DNA from: Elephas maximus indicus
Taxonomy: Eukaryota > Chordata > Mammalia > Proboscidea > Elephantidae
Direction: 5' to 3'
NCBI RefSeq assembly: GCF_024166365.1
Contig: NC_064831.1
Coordinates: 45,633,768 to 45,697,767, forward strand
DNA length: 64,000 bases
The translations under genes were made by a program, and so were the position numbers. Of this stretch, positions 45,825 through 56,889 are shown piece by piece (within the stretch, counting starts at the first letter, position 1; every line of letters begins with the position of its first letter). A model generated the notes under the pieces. The model was not told where the DNA came from, did not search any database, and was given only the letters and a program-made list of their open reading frames with translations.

Positions 45825-45915
45825 TTTTCTGTAAGGATGAAGTGAGTTAATGTCTAAAGCACCTTGTTCAGAACCTGACACACAGTAAACACTTGATGAG
45901 TGTTTCTTATTTTCA
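45825..45915 (+). repeat. MIR SINE 3' part
   Basis: AAGGATGAAGTGAGTTAATG, then CAGAACCTGACACACAGTAA. Confidence 0.6.
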
Positions 45916-46029
45916 CAGAAATGGGTTAGGTTACAAAAGCATGTTTGTAATTTTGTTGTTTAACACTCAGAATACATCATCCCATAAAAAAAATGTCACT
46001 GGATCATGGACAATCATGGATCCAAAAGC

Positions 46030-46207
46030 TTAGCAACACTGTTTTGCTAGGTGCCATCCAGTAGAGTTGCCCCATAGCATTTCCTAGGCTGTAATCTTTA
46101 CAGGAGCAGATCGCCAGGTCTTTCTCCCACAGAGCGCCTGGTGGGTTTGAACAGTTGACCTTTCTGTTAGTAGGTAAGAGCTTAACCATTGAGCCACCAG
46201 GGCTCCT
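46030..46207 (-). repeat. AfroSINE
   Basis: GCTAGGTGCCATCCAGTAGA, the GCAGATCGCCAGGTCTTTCT block, then AGCCACCAGGGCTCCTTA. Confidence 0.9.
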
Positions 46208-46449
46208 TACTTCACTTTTAAACCTTAAACTCCCAGACTGGCCCACAAGAGTGTTTCATCCACGTAGGTGGTCTGTAAAATCTATGGTACCGTCCTAAAT
46301 GCTGGTGCCTGGGACCATGCTTCCCTACAGCAGGGACGGCTCACTCAGGCCTGTCCTAGCCAAAGCGCTTCATGTGCTTCACTTCTCATCAAACTCCTCA
46401 TTGCCCAAGTACCTTCACTAAATGCTGGGAGGAAGGGATCTTACTGTTA

Positions 46450-46658
46450 TCGTTGTTGTTGTGTGCCATCGAGTCAACTCCAACTTATAGCGATCCTATA
46501 GGACAAAGGAGAAATGTCCCATAGGGTTTCAAAGGCTGAAATCTTTATAGGAGGAGATCGCCAGGTCTTTTCTCCCAAGAAGCCACTGGGTGGGTTTGAA
46601 CCACCAACCTTTCAGTTAGCAGCTGAGTGTTTAACCACTGCACCACCAGGGCTCCTTA
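46450..46658 (-). repeat. AfroSINE
   Basis: GTTGTTGTTGTGTGCCATCG (tail with a CAACAAC end), body, and CACTGCACCACCAGGGCTCC. Confidence 0.93.
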
Positions 46659-47033
46659 CTGATTAATACCAAGGTGTAAATGGCTGATACCGCTGGCAGA
46701 GCTATGGGCTACTGTCCAGTGTTATTAACTTCAACACTGAACTAGTAGAATTTCAGGGTGTAGGAGTTAAGTTATAAACTTCTAAGTCAATTCTATTAAA
46801 AGATACACTACTAACAAGATATAATTTAGATTTATAACTCCAAATTCAGGTAACAAACTTCTATCTTTCAATTAAAAGTGTATTTTCCTGTCCTATGTGA
46901 ACCTCTAGGCCACATGACCAGGAGTCAGGTTAACAGCCTTAAAATCTTTAGACTAATCTTTCAGAGTCTTCTGAGCATTTGAGGCAATACAGTTTTTGTT
47001 CCTACAGAAATAAATGGATGCTTGATAGCATTC

Positions 47034-47199
47034 CAGGAGCCCTGGTGGCGAAGTGGTTAAGAGCTCAGGATGCTAACTAAAACATCAGCAGTTTGAACCG
47101 CCAGCCACTCCCTGGAAACCCTATGGGGCAGTTTCTCCTGTGTCCTACACGGTTGCTATGAGTCAGAATTGACTCAACAGCCCACAGCAGCAACAACAT
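47034..47199 (+). repeat. AfroSINE
   Basis: GAGCCCTGGTGGCGAAGTGG, then CCCTATGGGGCAGTTTC, and tail AGCAGCAACAACA. TAGCATTC occurs on both flanks. Confidence 0.92.
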
Positions 47200-47574
47200 G
47201 GTAGCTAGCATTCACTCCACTCCCAGCTCTTTGAGGTGCCAGAGGAAAAGCGAACGAGATGAAATCCACACAGAAAGAAGATCCCAAATTAAGACTTTCC
47301 TTCATTAAGGAAATGATGCCCCAGAGACAAAAATGTGCCTGGTGCTTACATCTGCAATGTTGATGGCTCTGCCCGTCCCCAGGGCATAGGAAGTCTGGTG
47401 GATAGTACTAAAAATGTTTCTATGTCCACAGGTTCCTGATGTTGGTTTTTAGAAGGAATTTGCTGCTAGTTTACCTAAACACTTCTGTTAAACATGTTAT
47501 ACATCTTTTAAAAGCGATACAAAAATATCTCAACATTTGGGGCTGGAGAGAGAGGTGAGGATAAATGAGGGAAT

Positions 47575-47770
47575 AACATACAGTCATTAAGATTCTGGGT
47601 TCTAGAGCCAACTACCCATCTCCCCACTTCTAGCTCTGGAGCCTCCACCTCCAGGTCTCTAAAGAGGCGTAACAGTGACTCATGGGGTCGCGGTGAGGGA
47701 GAAATGAGATCATACGTATAAAGTACCTAGCACAAGCCTGGCACCCAACAAGCGCTCAATACATCGTAGT
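47575..47770 (+). repeat. MIR SINE
   Basis: TTCTAGAGCCAACTACCC, then GGTCGCGGTGAGGGAGAAAT, then GCACCCAACAAGCGCTCAAT. Confidence 0.65.
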
Positions 47771-48535
47771 CTAATGGTTTTGTTTTCTCCCCTAAAAAAT
47801 ACCCGGCTTTTCCTAAAATTTACTAGGCATTTTTTTACTGTGAAAAACGTAGCAATTTTAGCTTAGAACTGAAGATCATTAGGTGTCCTCTTTGAGCTAC
47901 AGACAGAACGGTGTTGTTCCCTCTCTCCACATGGTGGTGCTAGCGTCACATGGTCAGAGAGCCGCACTGCCACACAAAACATTCTGTGCACCTAACTGAG
48001 GTATCAGTCCATAAACGACCCCGTAACTGGCATTTGGAGCACATGCAGACCACCAATTTTGGTACGTTTTTAAAAAACAGATTAATGGCAAGTTTTAAAA
48101 TAAAAAAAAGTTAAACGAACAAAATGATAAACAGCTCCAAATCAATGAGAGGGGCATTACTATTTCATAGTTTTTCACCAAGATATCTATACTCAGTTCA
48201 CACCCTAGGTCAGATTCCATGTCCAGCTGGCTACTTTTCTATTATTTATTTCACAAATTTAGAAGATACTAAAACCCAGTTAGAGGTTATCAGAAATGAC
48301 CACAAGTGTGTGTTTGATGGTCAAACGGTTCTGGATACTGGGTTCACATGTGAATCCAGAAATTGTGGAGAAATTTCTCACTAAAGACTACTTTTCATAA
48401 TCTACTGGATTCTACACGAACAGGCATTTTCAGGAAAAGGCTGGAATGCTGACCGTTTCAACCTCTGAGACTGTGGCAAATGAAATCCGGATCCCCTGTT
48501 GGGTTGCTCTGGGTTCTGGAAATGAGTTTCGTATG
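47771..48535. other. RAB27A intron, unassigned
   Basis: Nothing recognisable; ordinary AT-rich intron. Confidence 0.4.
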
Positions 48536-48578
48536 TTTGGTTGCAGTTCATTTAACCATTCCACCACCAGGTCTCCTT
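48536..48578 (-). repeat. AfroSINE head remnant
   Basis: AGTTCATTTAACCATTCCAC, then CACCAGGTCTCC. Only the head is left. Confidence 0.5.
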
Positions 48579-48705
48579 TCTGATTAGGTATAAATGATCA
48601 CCTAATTTATTCACCATTAATTTCTAGAATAAGGGAAGAATGTCATAAGTTTGCAAAGAATGGAGCTATTAGAGATCCAGCTATTTAGACCCCATGTTGC
48701 CTGGT

Positions 48706-48806
48706 CCTCTCTGTGGTAAATCACTGACACATTCCCCTCGCCTTGCACGGCACATGTAGACAATCTGTTCACACTTTGTGCATACACAATTTTGTCAAAC
48801 TAGATA
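48706..48806 (+). repeat. Diverged direct repeat, copy 1
   Basis: Shares GGCACATGTAGACAA, GTGCATA and AAATCACTGA/AAGTCACTGA blocks in the same order with 49280-49398. The family is unknown. Confidence 0.6.
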
Positions 48807-49279
48807 AGATACTGAACCTCCTGCTAAACTAAGCCCCTTGAAACCCCCAAAACGATCTTTGTCAATATTATTAATGTTGTAAATAAATGTTTTTGACTCA
48901 TCCTTCATTCCAGAGACTGGCGAGTGCCCTCTTCATCAACAGACAGCAGCCTTCAGTAAGAAAAAGCAGTTTTATACTTGCCACCGATTTCTTTACACAG
49001 CTGGTGAAATACGTACATTCAGCCATCACGCTTTGGTCATTTTTAGTTTTCTCTATTTCTCTCAACCCTGAATCAAGAACAAAAAGCTTATTATGACCAC
49101 CAACTATCCTCTGTGAACAAAGTAGAGTGTGGGTGGGCATTTAGAGGAACAGCTTTTGCTCACAGAGTAAAGTCCTTGCCTGCTCTCCTGGCTGATGCTC
49201 CCTCAGTACCAAGCCCAGTGCTGGGGCCCCAGTGGACGTCACAGTTGATACAATCAACTGGACTAGACAAAATCCTCCT

Positions 49280-49398
49280 CTCTGACACGGATTTTACCAG
49301 GGATAAGTCACTGAGCACATTTCCCTCACATATGCGTGGCACATGTAGACAACTGGTCCACAGTCTGTGCATAAATAATTCTACCCAACTATACAGTC
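49280..49398 (+). repeat. Diverged direct repeat, copy 2
   Basis: Partner of 48706-48806, roughly three-quarters identical by eye, with a few indels. Confidence 0.6.
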
Positions 49399-49450
49399 AA
49401 GGAAAGCCTCTACTAGCATGCACTCCTGATGGTAATGTAGCATCTACACC

Positions 49451-49605
49451 AGTGGTTCTCAAAGTGCTTCCTGAACCAGCAGCAGCAAGTTCAGTAGTAG
49501 TTAGAATTGTAAATAGGTGGGCTTCACCCCAGACCTATGGGATCAGAGACTCCGTGCTGGGAGCCAGCCATCAGGCGATTCTGATGCACAGTAAAGTCTG
49601 AGGTC
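49451..49605 (+). repeat. MER5A-type hAT element
   Basis: CAGTGGTTCTCAAAGTGCTT, then GATTCTGATGCACAGTAAAG. Inverted-end type of MER5A. Confidence 0.75.
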
Positions 49606-49668
49606 TAATAATGCCATCTAGAAGAGGTGCGTTGTCAATGTTGCATTCTACTTTCTCTTCTGTTTGTC

Positions 49669-50385
49669 ACTGACTCTGCTGCTGTTTTTCGAGTGTCTCA
49701 GCAACAGCGTGAACTGTAATAGTTTGAGCTGTGAGGAGTACAAGTTTGGATAAGCTTCTGTGTTGGTCTCTTCTGACTTCGTTGACAACATCATTCAAAC
49801 ATAGCAGACTGGAAAGCATTACTCTGCACTTGTTCTGGGAAAACTCAATTGGTTTGCCAGAGAGGTCGCCGTGTTTTGTTAGAAAGTGATCGAAGAGCTT
49901 CATGTTACTGTTTAACCAAGTCTCACAGCCAAAAAAAAAAAAAAAAAGCCTGATGAAGTAAGGGCTGATGGATTTTTAGTCTCCTAAATATAAATTTTCT
50001 GATGTTCACCATCCTGCATCCAATTCCCTCTTTCCAGTTTTGGCTGCTTACATTCTCAGATTTACTTGTCCCAGTACACGCAGATTTATGTCCCATATTT
50101 GCATGGTAGCCTGTTCTTTTTTAGCTTTGTAAAGTTTTTCTGAGTCAAGGTCTTCCATGCTACCATTTTCATCTCTGCAAGTTTCAATAAACTGCTTTTG
50201 AACCAATGATTCATTTTTATGAATTGAGGCTAGAAGGTGGCACAATAGTAACAAAGAATGCAAATTGAGCAGAGAACATGCAAATGGCATGAAGATAAGG
50301 AGTAAACTGCACCCAGTCTTTTGATTGTTAACACACAGATGAGCTAACGGTCCTGAGACACTCGAAAAATAGCAGCAGAGTCAGT
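49669..50385. repeat. 33-bp inverted repeat around coding-like sequence
   Basis: Arm 1 (49669-49701, ACTGACTCTGCTGCT then GTTTTTCGAGTGTCTCAG) and arm 2 (50353-50385) are reverse complements with one mismatch. The 651-base interior has two open stretches on the minus strand (49903-49667 and 50290-50048) with a normal amino-acid mix. I do not recognise either. An A18-like run at 49931-49948 lies between them. This could be an inverted retrocopy or a DNA element. Confidence 0.7.
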
Positions 50386-51109
50386 ACATACGCTACCAAT
50401 GAGAATGTTACCATTACTAGTATGAAACAAGACATCTGTGAAAATAATAATAAACTTATATCTCAGATTTGTGAAATGCACGCGAACCAAATGACTTGAT
50501 CATTTTTTCCTCTGGAGCTGTCAAACAGCCATCGGAACTGTACTTTACGCTTCCCAAATTCTAAGGGAATTCTGTTTCCACCTCTTTCCTTTCTTCTCCA
50601 AGAGTTTCAGTTATTCTTATCTGCTAATCCCTTCTCCTCTCACTTTAACTCAACTCAAAAACCTTAGACTGAACCCTGTCTATGCAATACTCTGCAGACA
50701 CGGTAGCTGTGCACAGACACGGACACTGCCTGCATTCCTTGGATTCTCAATATGACGGACGGAAGACAATGCAGGGCTCTTTGAGACCAGGCAGGCTGTG
50801 GAATCCTGAGGACTGGAACAGAGGAAACAAGCAAGAGGCTGAAGATGCTCAGAGGGGGAGGAAGTCAGCCCTGCATCTCCCCAGGACTTGAGAACGTCCT
50901 GGTTGATCCAGCTACCACCCCAGGTGCCCTATTTTTTTGCCTATACCAACACACTTCTCAAAAGCACGGTCTAGTCCATGGTTTCCATTGCTTCATCACT
51001 TATTTCCTCCTTACCCTCTTGCAACACAGCTCCCAGCTTCAACAATTTGGTATTCTCTGTGGTACTTGATCCCTCCCTCATTCCTTCCCATTACGGCACT
51101 TCTCAAGAG
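50386..51109. other. RAB27A intron, unassigned
   Basis: No named repeat. A short plus-strand frame (about 50383-50497) follows arm 2 of the inverted repeat and may continue the same source sequence. No poly(A) tract follows nearby. Confidence 0.35.
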
Positions 51110-51500
51110 AGGCTGGGGAGCATTCTAGAATCACCTGTGGGCTCTATCAACCTCTACATCAGAATCACATTAGTCTGTGTACTCAACCACTGCCCCAAAA
51201 TCACGTGCGGGGGGGAGCTTTTAAAAACTACAATGCCCAGGCCCCCCCACTTGTGGTGGCTTTGTATTGTGTCAACTTGGCTCGGTTGAACATTTCCCAG
51301 AATTCCCTTTCCGGTTTGGGCAGGCCACGAGAGAGTCTGGGGGAGACAGGAGGGCGGAAGTGAAGCAGCAGCGTTTGGTTGTTGCTTATCTGCTGACTCA
51401 TCTTGTTGCCCAGATCCACCTTCCCCGGATCCTCCTTCAGCTTCTCTGACTCCTGAGCCAGGAGTTTGTGTTTAGCTCTGTGATGAAGGGCCTGGCTTCT
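51110..51500. repeat. MER5-like piece and unassigned element
   Basis: CATTCTAGAATCACCTGTGG, then GAGCTTTTAAAAACTACAAT at 51125-51235, resembles MER5A. From 51245, TTGTATTGTGTCAACTTGGC opens a medium-reiterated element that I cannot name. Confidence 0.4.
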
Positions 51501-51989
51501 GCAGGACACCAGTAACCATCAAGGTCAGAGACAATAAGAACTGCCTAGGGCTTCATTCCATCCTGTGGGTCCCAGCTTGTTCCTGCTCTCCCCCCTTTGT
51601 ATCCATCTTCCCTTCCTGACTACCTGCCACGTGAACGTCAAGCTCCAGCATCAGACACAAAGACAGTACCTTATAGAGGCTGCTTTACCAGCTCCCACAA
51701 TTGCATAAGATCAAATCCCCACATAAAAAAAATCCCATTATATACAGGTATTCTTCTCCAATTGACCCCTGATTACTATAACACCCCAGACCAATTACGT
51801 CAGAAGCACGGAGGTAGAAATGAGTATTTTCTAAAAGTTCCCATGTGTTTCCAACATGCAACCAGGGTAAAAAACCACCAACCCCAGGATGAAAATATCT
51901 ACATCCAATTGCAAATCCTCACCAGAGTAAGCCAGTATTACTGATAGGAATCCCCGAGTGAGCTAGAACCGAGGAAGATTTAAAACCCT

Positions 51990-52560
51990 GTTTTGCCCCA
52001 TCCTAGCTCTCTGTGTATTTTGATTTACTCCTCCTTTTCCTGTTCATAAATCCAGCCCTACTCACCTCACAGATCTCTGCAATCTCCCTGTCTCTGGTCT
52101 TCCTCCCTCCAGCTCACCCTACCCACAGCCCCAGACTGATCTGGGAAAGTATTCCTAACACCCCTCCATGTTCAAAGGTTCTCAGAAACTCACTGTCCCC
52201 AGGGATCAAGGCTAATCACCTTTCCTGGCATTCAAAGCCCTCCAGAGTCAGACTTCTCCCCACCTCACCAACCTACCCTTCCACTCCTTTCTCAATATGA
52301 CTCCTTATCCTGAGTACTTTCTGAATCTGTAGCCAATGGAAAGGAAGAACGAAGCAGTGTTTACACAATAAGAAGGGAAAGGGCCTGCCCCGGCCCCCTC
52401 CTAAAACCAGGGCCACTACCTGGGTAACATTTCCTGCAAACCACACCACTTCATCTCTCTCCCTTCCCAACCTGCCACTACCTGGGTAACATTCCCTACA
52501 AACCACACCACTCCATCTCTCTGTCTTCTCATCTCCCTTCCAACCACACTGGCTGCCTCC
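51990..52560 (+). repeat. L2 LINE region with a 62-bp tandem duplication
   Basis: CCAGCTCACCCTACCCACAG, then CAGAAACTCACTG, then CATTCAAAGCCCTCCAGAGT, is L2-like wording. At 52412-52535 a 62-bp unit starting GCCACTACCTGGGTAACATT is repeated once. Confidence 0.6.
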
Positions 52561-52694
52561 CACTTATATAGTAAGGGTAATTAATACAGACACACTTGGA
52601 TTCTCATTGTATTAGAGGCAGAAAGTCTTCCGCCATAGAGGTGCCCTCCCACTTTCACAAGCAGCAGCTGACCCCTCCTTTCATGTCCAGTTCA

Positions 52695-52722
52695 TGCTGC
52701 TGCTGCTGCTGCTGCTGCTGCT
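52695..52722 (+). repeat. (TGC)9 trinucleotide repeat
   Basis: Nine pure units in a RAB27A intron; the transcript strand reads (GCA)9/(CAG)n. Confidence 0.97.
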
Positions 52723-53236
52723 ATGATCCTGTTTCCTGAGATGACTTTGCTGACCCTTGACCGCAGGTACATAGCCTGAACCAAAAGGGATCCTCACACC
52801 ACTCTCCCAGCACAGAAATTTCAAAGGCAGCCCCTGAGATACCACCAAGGCCTTCTTGTATACTGGAGCTCTCTGGAACAGCGCACAAACTGGCCTTCAA
52901 ATTTCCTTGCTGAACATAGAAGATTTTTTCATTCAAAGAATCTCCTGTTTGCATCTTAGAAAAAAGGCCTTCAGCATTGGCCCCTGAAGCTGTCTTTCCA
53001 CAAGTTCTAAGAAACTGAGAAAATGGGGCTGAAACACTGAATGAAGGTCCTCACCCCATGCCTTTTCAATGGCTCTCACTGTCACATATTACTCAAATAT
53101 TATATAATATTACGCAAAGTAGGGACTTGATATTACCAAGAACTACATCTGAATTTTTTGCTTTTGTACTTCCCCTTCATGTGGTAATGTTTATATTGGG
53201 AATATTTTCTCTAGATTTCTCCACAAAAATACTCAC

Positions 53237-53360
53237 CCATATTTCTCTGCAAGTTCTTTGGCTGCCTCTTCTTTGACTACCCTCTGCTCTTCCAAATCAC
53301 TCTTATTTCCACACAACACTATGTCTGGGTTTTCACAATATGCATGCATTTGCAGCTGGC
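53237..53360 (-). CDS. RAB27A: RAB27A coding exon with the NKSD box
   Basis: 124 bases, acceptor ATTACTAG and donor GTGAGT. Encodes [20 protein letters not shown], then [24 protein letters not shown] is the G4 guanine-specificity box. The segment [12 protein letters not shown] differs at several residues from the human EEEAIALAEKYG as I recall it, in a surface helix. Confidence 0.97.
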
Positions 53361-54346
53361 CTAGTAATACAAGAAGATAAAAAAATATTATAGGTAGATA
53401 ATAATGTGTGTTATCATCAATGGAGAATAAATGCAAAAATGCTTCAAAACTATAAATGGATATACAGATAGAAGAAACTGATATAACTTTCAAAGCATCC
53501 ATAACCTCATCTGTAAAACTGAATGGATGGGAGAGATGCTGTCCTCAAACACATATTCATCTTATTTATACCACAGAGTATGTTCACACATTCATAATGC
53601 ACCCTCCAAAAGTGTACACACACACCACCTGGCTATCTTTTGAAAAGAAATTTCACAGATTTCCTAGTGCTTATTTTTGGGTGTTTATTACTAACCTTAA
53701 AGCTCTATGTTTCATACCTTTTCTCACCATACCAAAGACATTTTTAAAGCAATTGTCATCTATAAACTCGCCTATTTCTATCTGAAATGTTGTTTTTCAT
53801 ATTTTTCTATTATCCTAAGGCAGCATCAATTTCATTTAAAACAAACAAGATACAGGACTAAATGAGGAGAGAAGACCCAGAATAAATAGTAAATGATCCT
53901 GTCAACAGAACCAGGAGGAATCAGGGGGCTAGTTCTTGTTCCACAGCTCTTGTTTCTTCTCCCCTGACAATCTGCAATAGGCATAGTTTTTAAAAGCAAC
54001 GAAATCAAACAAAAGAGCTTCACTAAATTAGTTTAATCTTCCCAAAAAGAAAAATAAAGGGTTATTTTTTACTCATAACATCCTGTAATGAAATTAAAGC
54101 AACCCAAACTTTCAAAATAAGACATGCCCAAAGTTTACAGCCTAATTCATTTTTTATTATGGCTAACCAGAAAAATGTTGACATTTTAGTTCCTCATTAT
54201 GAAGTCGTGTTCATTGTATCTTATCAAGAGAAAGTCTAATCCCTGAGCATTTACTGGGTATTAGCATAGGCCTGCTGCTTTGCTTCGAATTTTAGGACGC
54301 TCTTTTGCCCTCAAGGGACAACTACGGTAACAAGACTAGGGATAAA

Positions 54347-54700
54347 ACTCTTTGCTGTCAAGTTGATTCCAACCCTTAGCGACCCTACACCTGTTGCCGT
54401 CAAGTCAATTCCGATGCATAGAGACCCTATAGGACAGAGCAGAACTGCCCCCACAGGGTTTCCAAGGAGTGGCTGGTGGATTCAAACTGCCAACCTTTTG
54501 GTTAGCAGCTATAGCTCTTAACCACTATACCACCAGGGCTCCTACAGGACAGAAGCTCCCACCCATAGAGCTTCCGAGGCTGTAATCTTCACAGAAGCAG
54601 ACTGCCACATCTTTCCCCCACGAAGCGGCTGGTGGGTTCGAACCACTGACCTTTCAGTTAGCAGCCAAGCACTTAACCACTGCACCACCAAGGCTCCTTA
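54347..54700 (-). repeat. AfroSINE split by another AfroSINE
   Basis: The host SINE tail is at 54347-54388 (TTTGCTGTCAAGTTGATTCC). Its body and head resume at 54545-54700 (GCTTCCGAGGCTGTAATCTT, then CACTGCACCACCAAGGCTCC). The guest occupies 54389-54544. Confidence 0.85.
54389..54544 (-). repeat. AfroSINE inserted in an AfroSINE
   Basis: ACCTGTTGCCGTCAAGTCAA, then body, then CTATACCACCAGGGCTCC. It lies in the same orientation as its host. Confidence 0.88.
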
Positions 54701-54744
54701 GACTGGGGGTAAGTAAGACAAAACTACGTATTGTTTCCAAGAAA

Positions 54745-54915
54745 AGCCATGCTCTTTCTTTCCTCTAAGCTGTTTACACATGCTGTTCCCACACCTCCAA
54801 GTCTCCACCACAATCTTCCTTTAGGGATTCCTTACCCTTCCTTCAAGACTCGGCTCCAAGGTTACCTCTCCTGTGGAACCTTGCTGTCTAGAGTGGCTCT
54901 GTGCTCTGGTAATAC
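54745..54915 (+). repeat. L2 LINE
   Basis: CATGCTGTTCCCACACCTCC, then CCCTTCCTTCAAGACTCGGC, then TGTGGAACCTTGCTG. Confidence 0.65.
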
Positions 54916-54924
54916 CTAACATGT

Positions 54925-55090
54925 CCTTCATTGTAGCCATGAGCATGGCCTCAAGACCCAGTGTGCCTGGGTTGAATCCTGGCTCTGCCATTTACTAGTT
55001 GTGTAGCCCTGGGGAAGTTTTTGACCCCTTTGTACTTCAGCTGTCCCATCTGTAAATGGTGATAATCATAGCACCTATGGGTTCCGTAAA
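54925..55090 (+). repeat. MIR SINE
   Basis: CTGGGTTGAATCCTGGCTCT, then GCCATTTACTAGTTGTGTAG, then CATCTGTAAATGGTGATAAT. Well preserved. Confidence 0.85.
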
Positions 55091-55098
55091 TTAATTCA

Positions 55099-55275
55099 GT
55101 GGTTCTCAGGGTAAGGTCCATTGACCAGCAGCATCAGCATCACCCAGGAACAAATGCAAATTCTCAGGTCCCCCCTCAGGCCTGCTGAGTCAGAAACTCT
55201 GGGTGTAGGGCCCAGCAATCTGTTTTAACAAGCTTTCCAGGTGATTCTAATGCACACTCAAGTTTGAGACCCACT
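55099..55275 (+). repeat. MER5A-type hAT element
   Basis: CAGTGGTTCTCAGGGTAAGG, then AGGTGATTCTAATGCACACT. Confidence 0.85.
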
Positions 55276-55345
55276 AAGTTAGTATATTTTTTTAAGTTAG
55301 TATATTTTATTAAGTTAGTATATTTTTTTAAGTTAGTATATTAAA
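55276..55345 (+). repeat. 18-bp tandem repeat, four copies
   Basis: AAGTTAGTATATTTTTTT units start at 55276, 55294, 55312 and 55330. The array begins exactly at the end of the MER5A element. Confidence 0.92.
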
Positions 55346-56885
55346 GCACTTACCAGTGCTATGTTATTGACCAGTAATAATGGGTACTTATTAAGATGTA
55401 ATTATTGTTGATTTTTTCTTTTTATTTCCCTTTATTCTAATTTTCAATAAAGACTTGAATACTTCTATTTAAAAAAAATTAATTAATCAATCCCTTAGAA
55501 AAACTATTATTTTATTTAGAAAAACTGCCCAAAGGAAAAAAGGCACACATACGACTGACTACAATGTCAGGCAGTCTGTGATAAGGATCCTAAGGGGAAT
55601 GAAAAAATCTAATCCAACCACAGCTACCACACAAAGCTTCATGGAAGCCTTTTTTTTTTTGGCCAAGTTTTAAAGAATAAGTAGAATTCTAACCAGTTTA
55701 AAAAAAAAAAAAATGAGGGTAGATGTGGGAGGGCTTTCCAGACAAAGGAAATGATAAGAATAAAAACGTAGCAGCAAAAACATGTAAGGTGTAAACATGA
55801 AACCTCTTGGGTTCTTTACCATTTACGTGAGGCCACATAAGAAAAAGCTAGAAATTCAAGGTTTTAAAGCTTCTGTAAGAAATATGCCACCCCTGGATGA
55901 AGACTACCTGCTGCTTCCTCTGAACCCCAGGAGGACAGCTGGCTGAATACAGCAGTGCCCGATGCCGTCGACATTTCAGACTGAGGTCTGAAAGACTCAG
56001 TTCACCACTTGGCCTCCTAAACAGCACTGGGCTCACCTTCCGATTCTCGCCCTCTTCCCAAGAAGGCCTGAGAGATGTGGGGACAAGAGAAAAAGGCCCT
56101 ACAAGGCAGCTCTAGAGAAGCAAAAGGAGAGTACAGACCCTCTCTCCTCTTCCTGAGCCGATTAGAAAAAAAAAGTAATAAAAATTATTTTGGTAAAAAA
56201 AGAAGAAATGAATAATTCCTGGAATACTCAAAATGCTGGCAAACAGAGGAAAAATAAAATGTGCTTTTTAATTAACAAATTTTTATTTCTAAGATTTGAT
56301 TTTACTACCTTTGACAATGAACTTTGTACCTTTTTTTAAACCAGGGTGGGTGTGAGGAAGTGGACACTTTCCATTGAGGATAAGAAATTTTCGATAATAT
56401 ATACAAGGTTTTTTTTTTTTTTTCCTTTAACTGAGCAATATGGACTGTTTCACTCTGAGGAAAACAAAACAAAACACATATAATTTCACATAATTTTGCT
56501 CTTTAACTATCTACACAGCACAAGATTCAGCAATTGTGACTCAGAGCTTGAGTTCCTCCTGTGAGGTAGGCTGGTTATTTTACAATGCTAAGGTCCTATG
56601 AGCACATCTCTAGTGAGGATCCTTGACTTGCACAAGCCCCAGAACTTGTGGGATGAGGCAAAGAGGATGTTGAGCAACGCCTGAGAATAAGGGACTAGAA
56701 AGAACCACAACCACTAAGCTGTAAGAAGATGAGATGTGCAACTCAGCCAGGCATTTAACAAAGTGAGGCCTAGTGAGCTTAAACTCAGGGTACGCGTATT
56801 TAAAGTGTTAAATAGCCCTTCATCTCTTGCTAACCAGGCTAGTCCCGAAAGGCCATGAAAAGCCACTGAAGTGAAAGCCACAAGC
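55346..56885. other. RAB27A intron, unassigned
   Basis: Several A- or T-runs (for example 55652-55661 and 55700-55713) but no element I can name and no exon. Confidence 0.4.
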
Positions 56886-56889
56886 CTCT

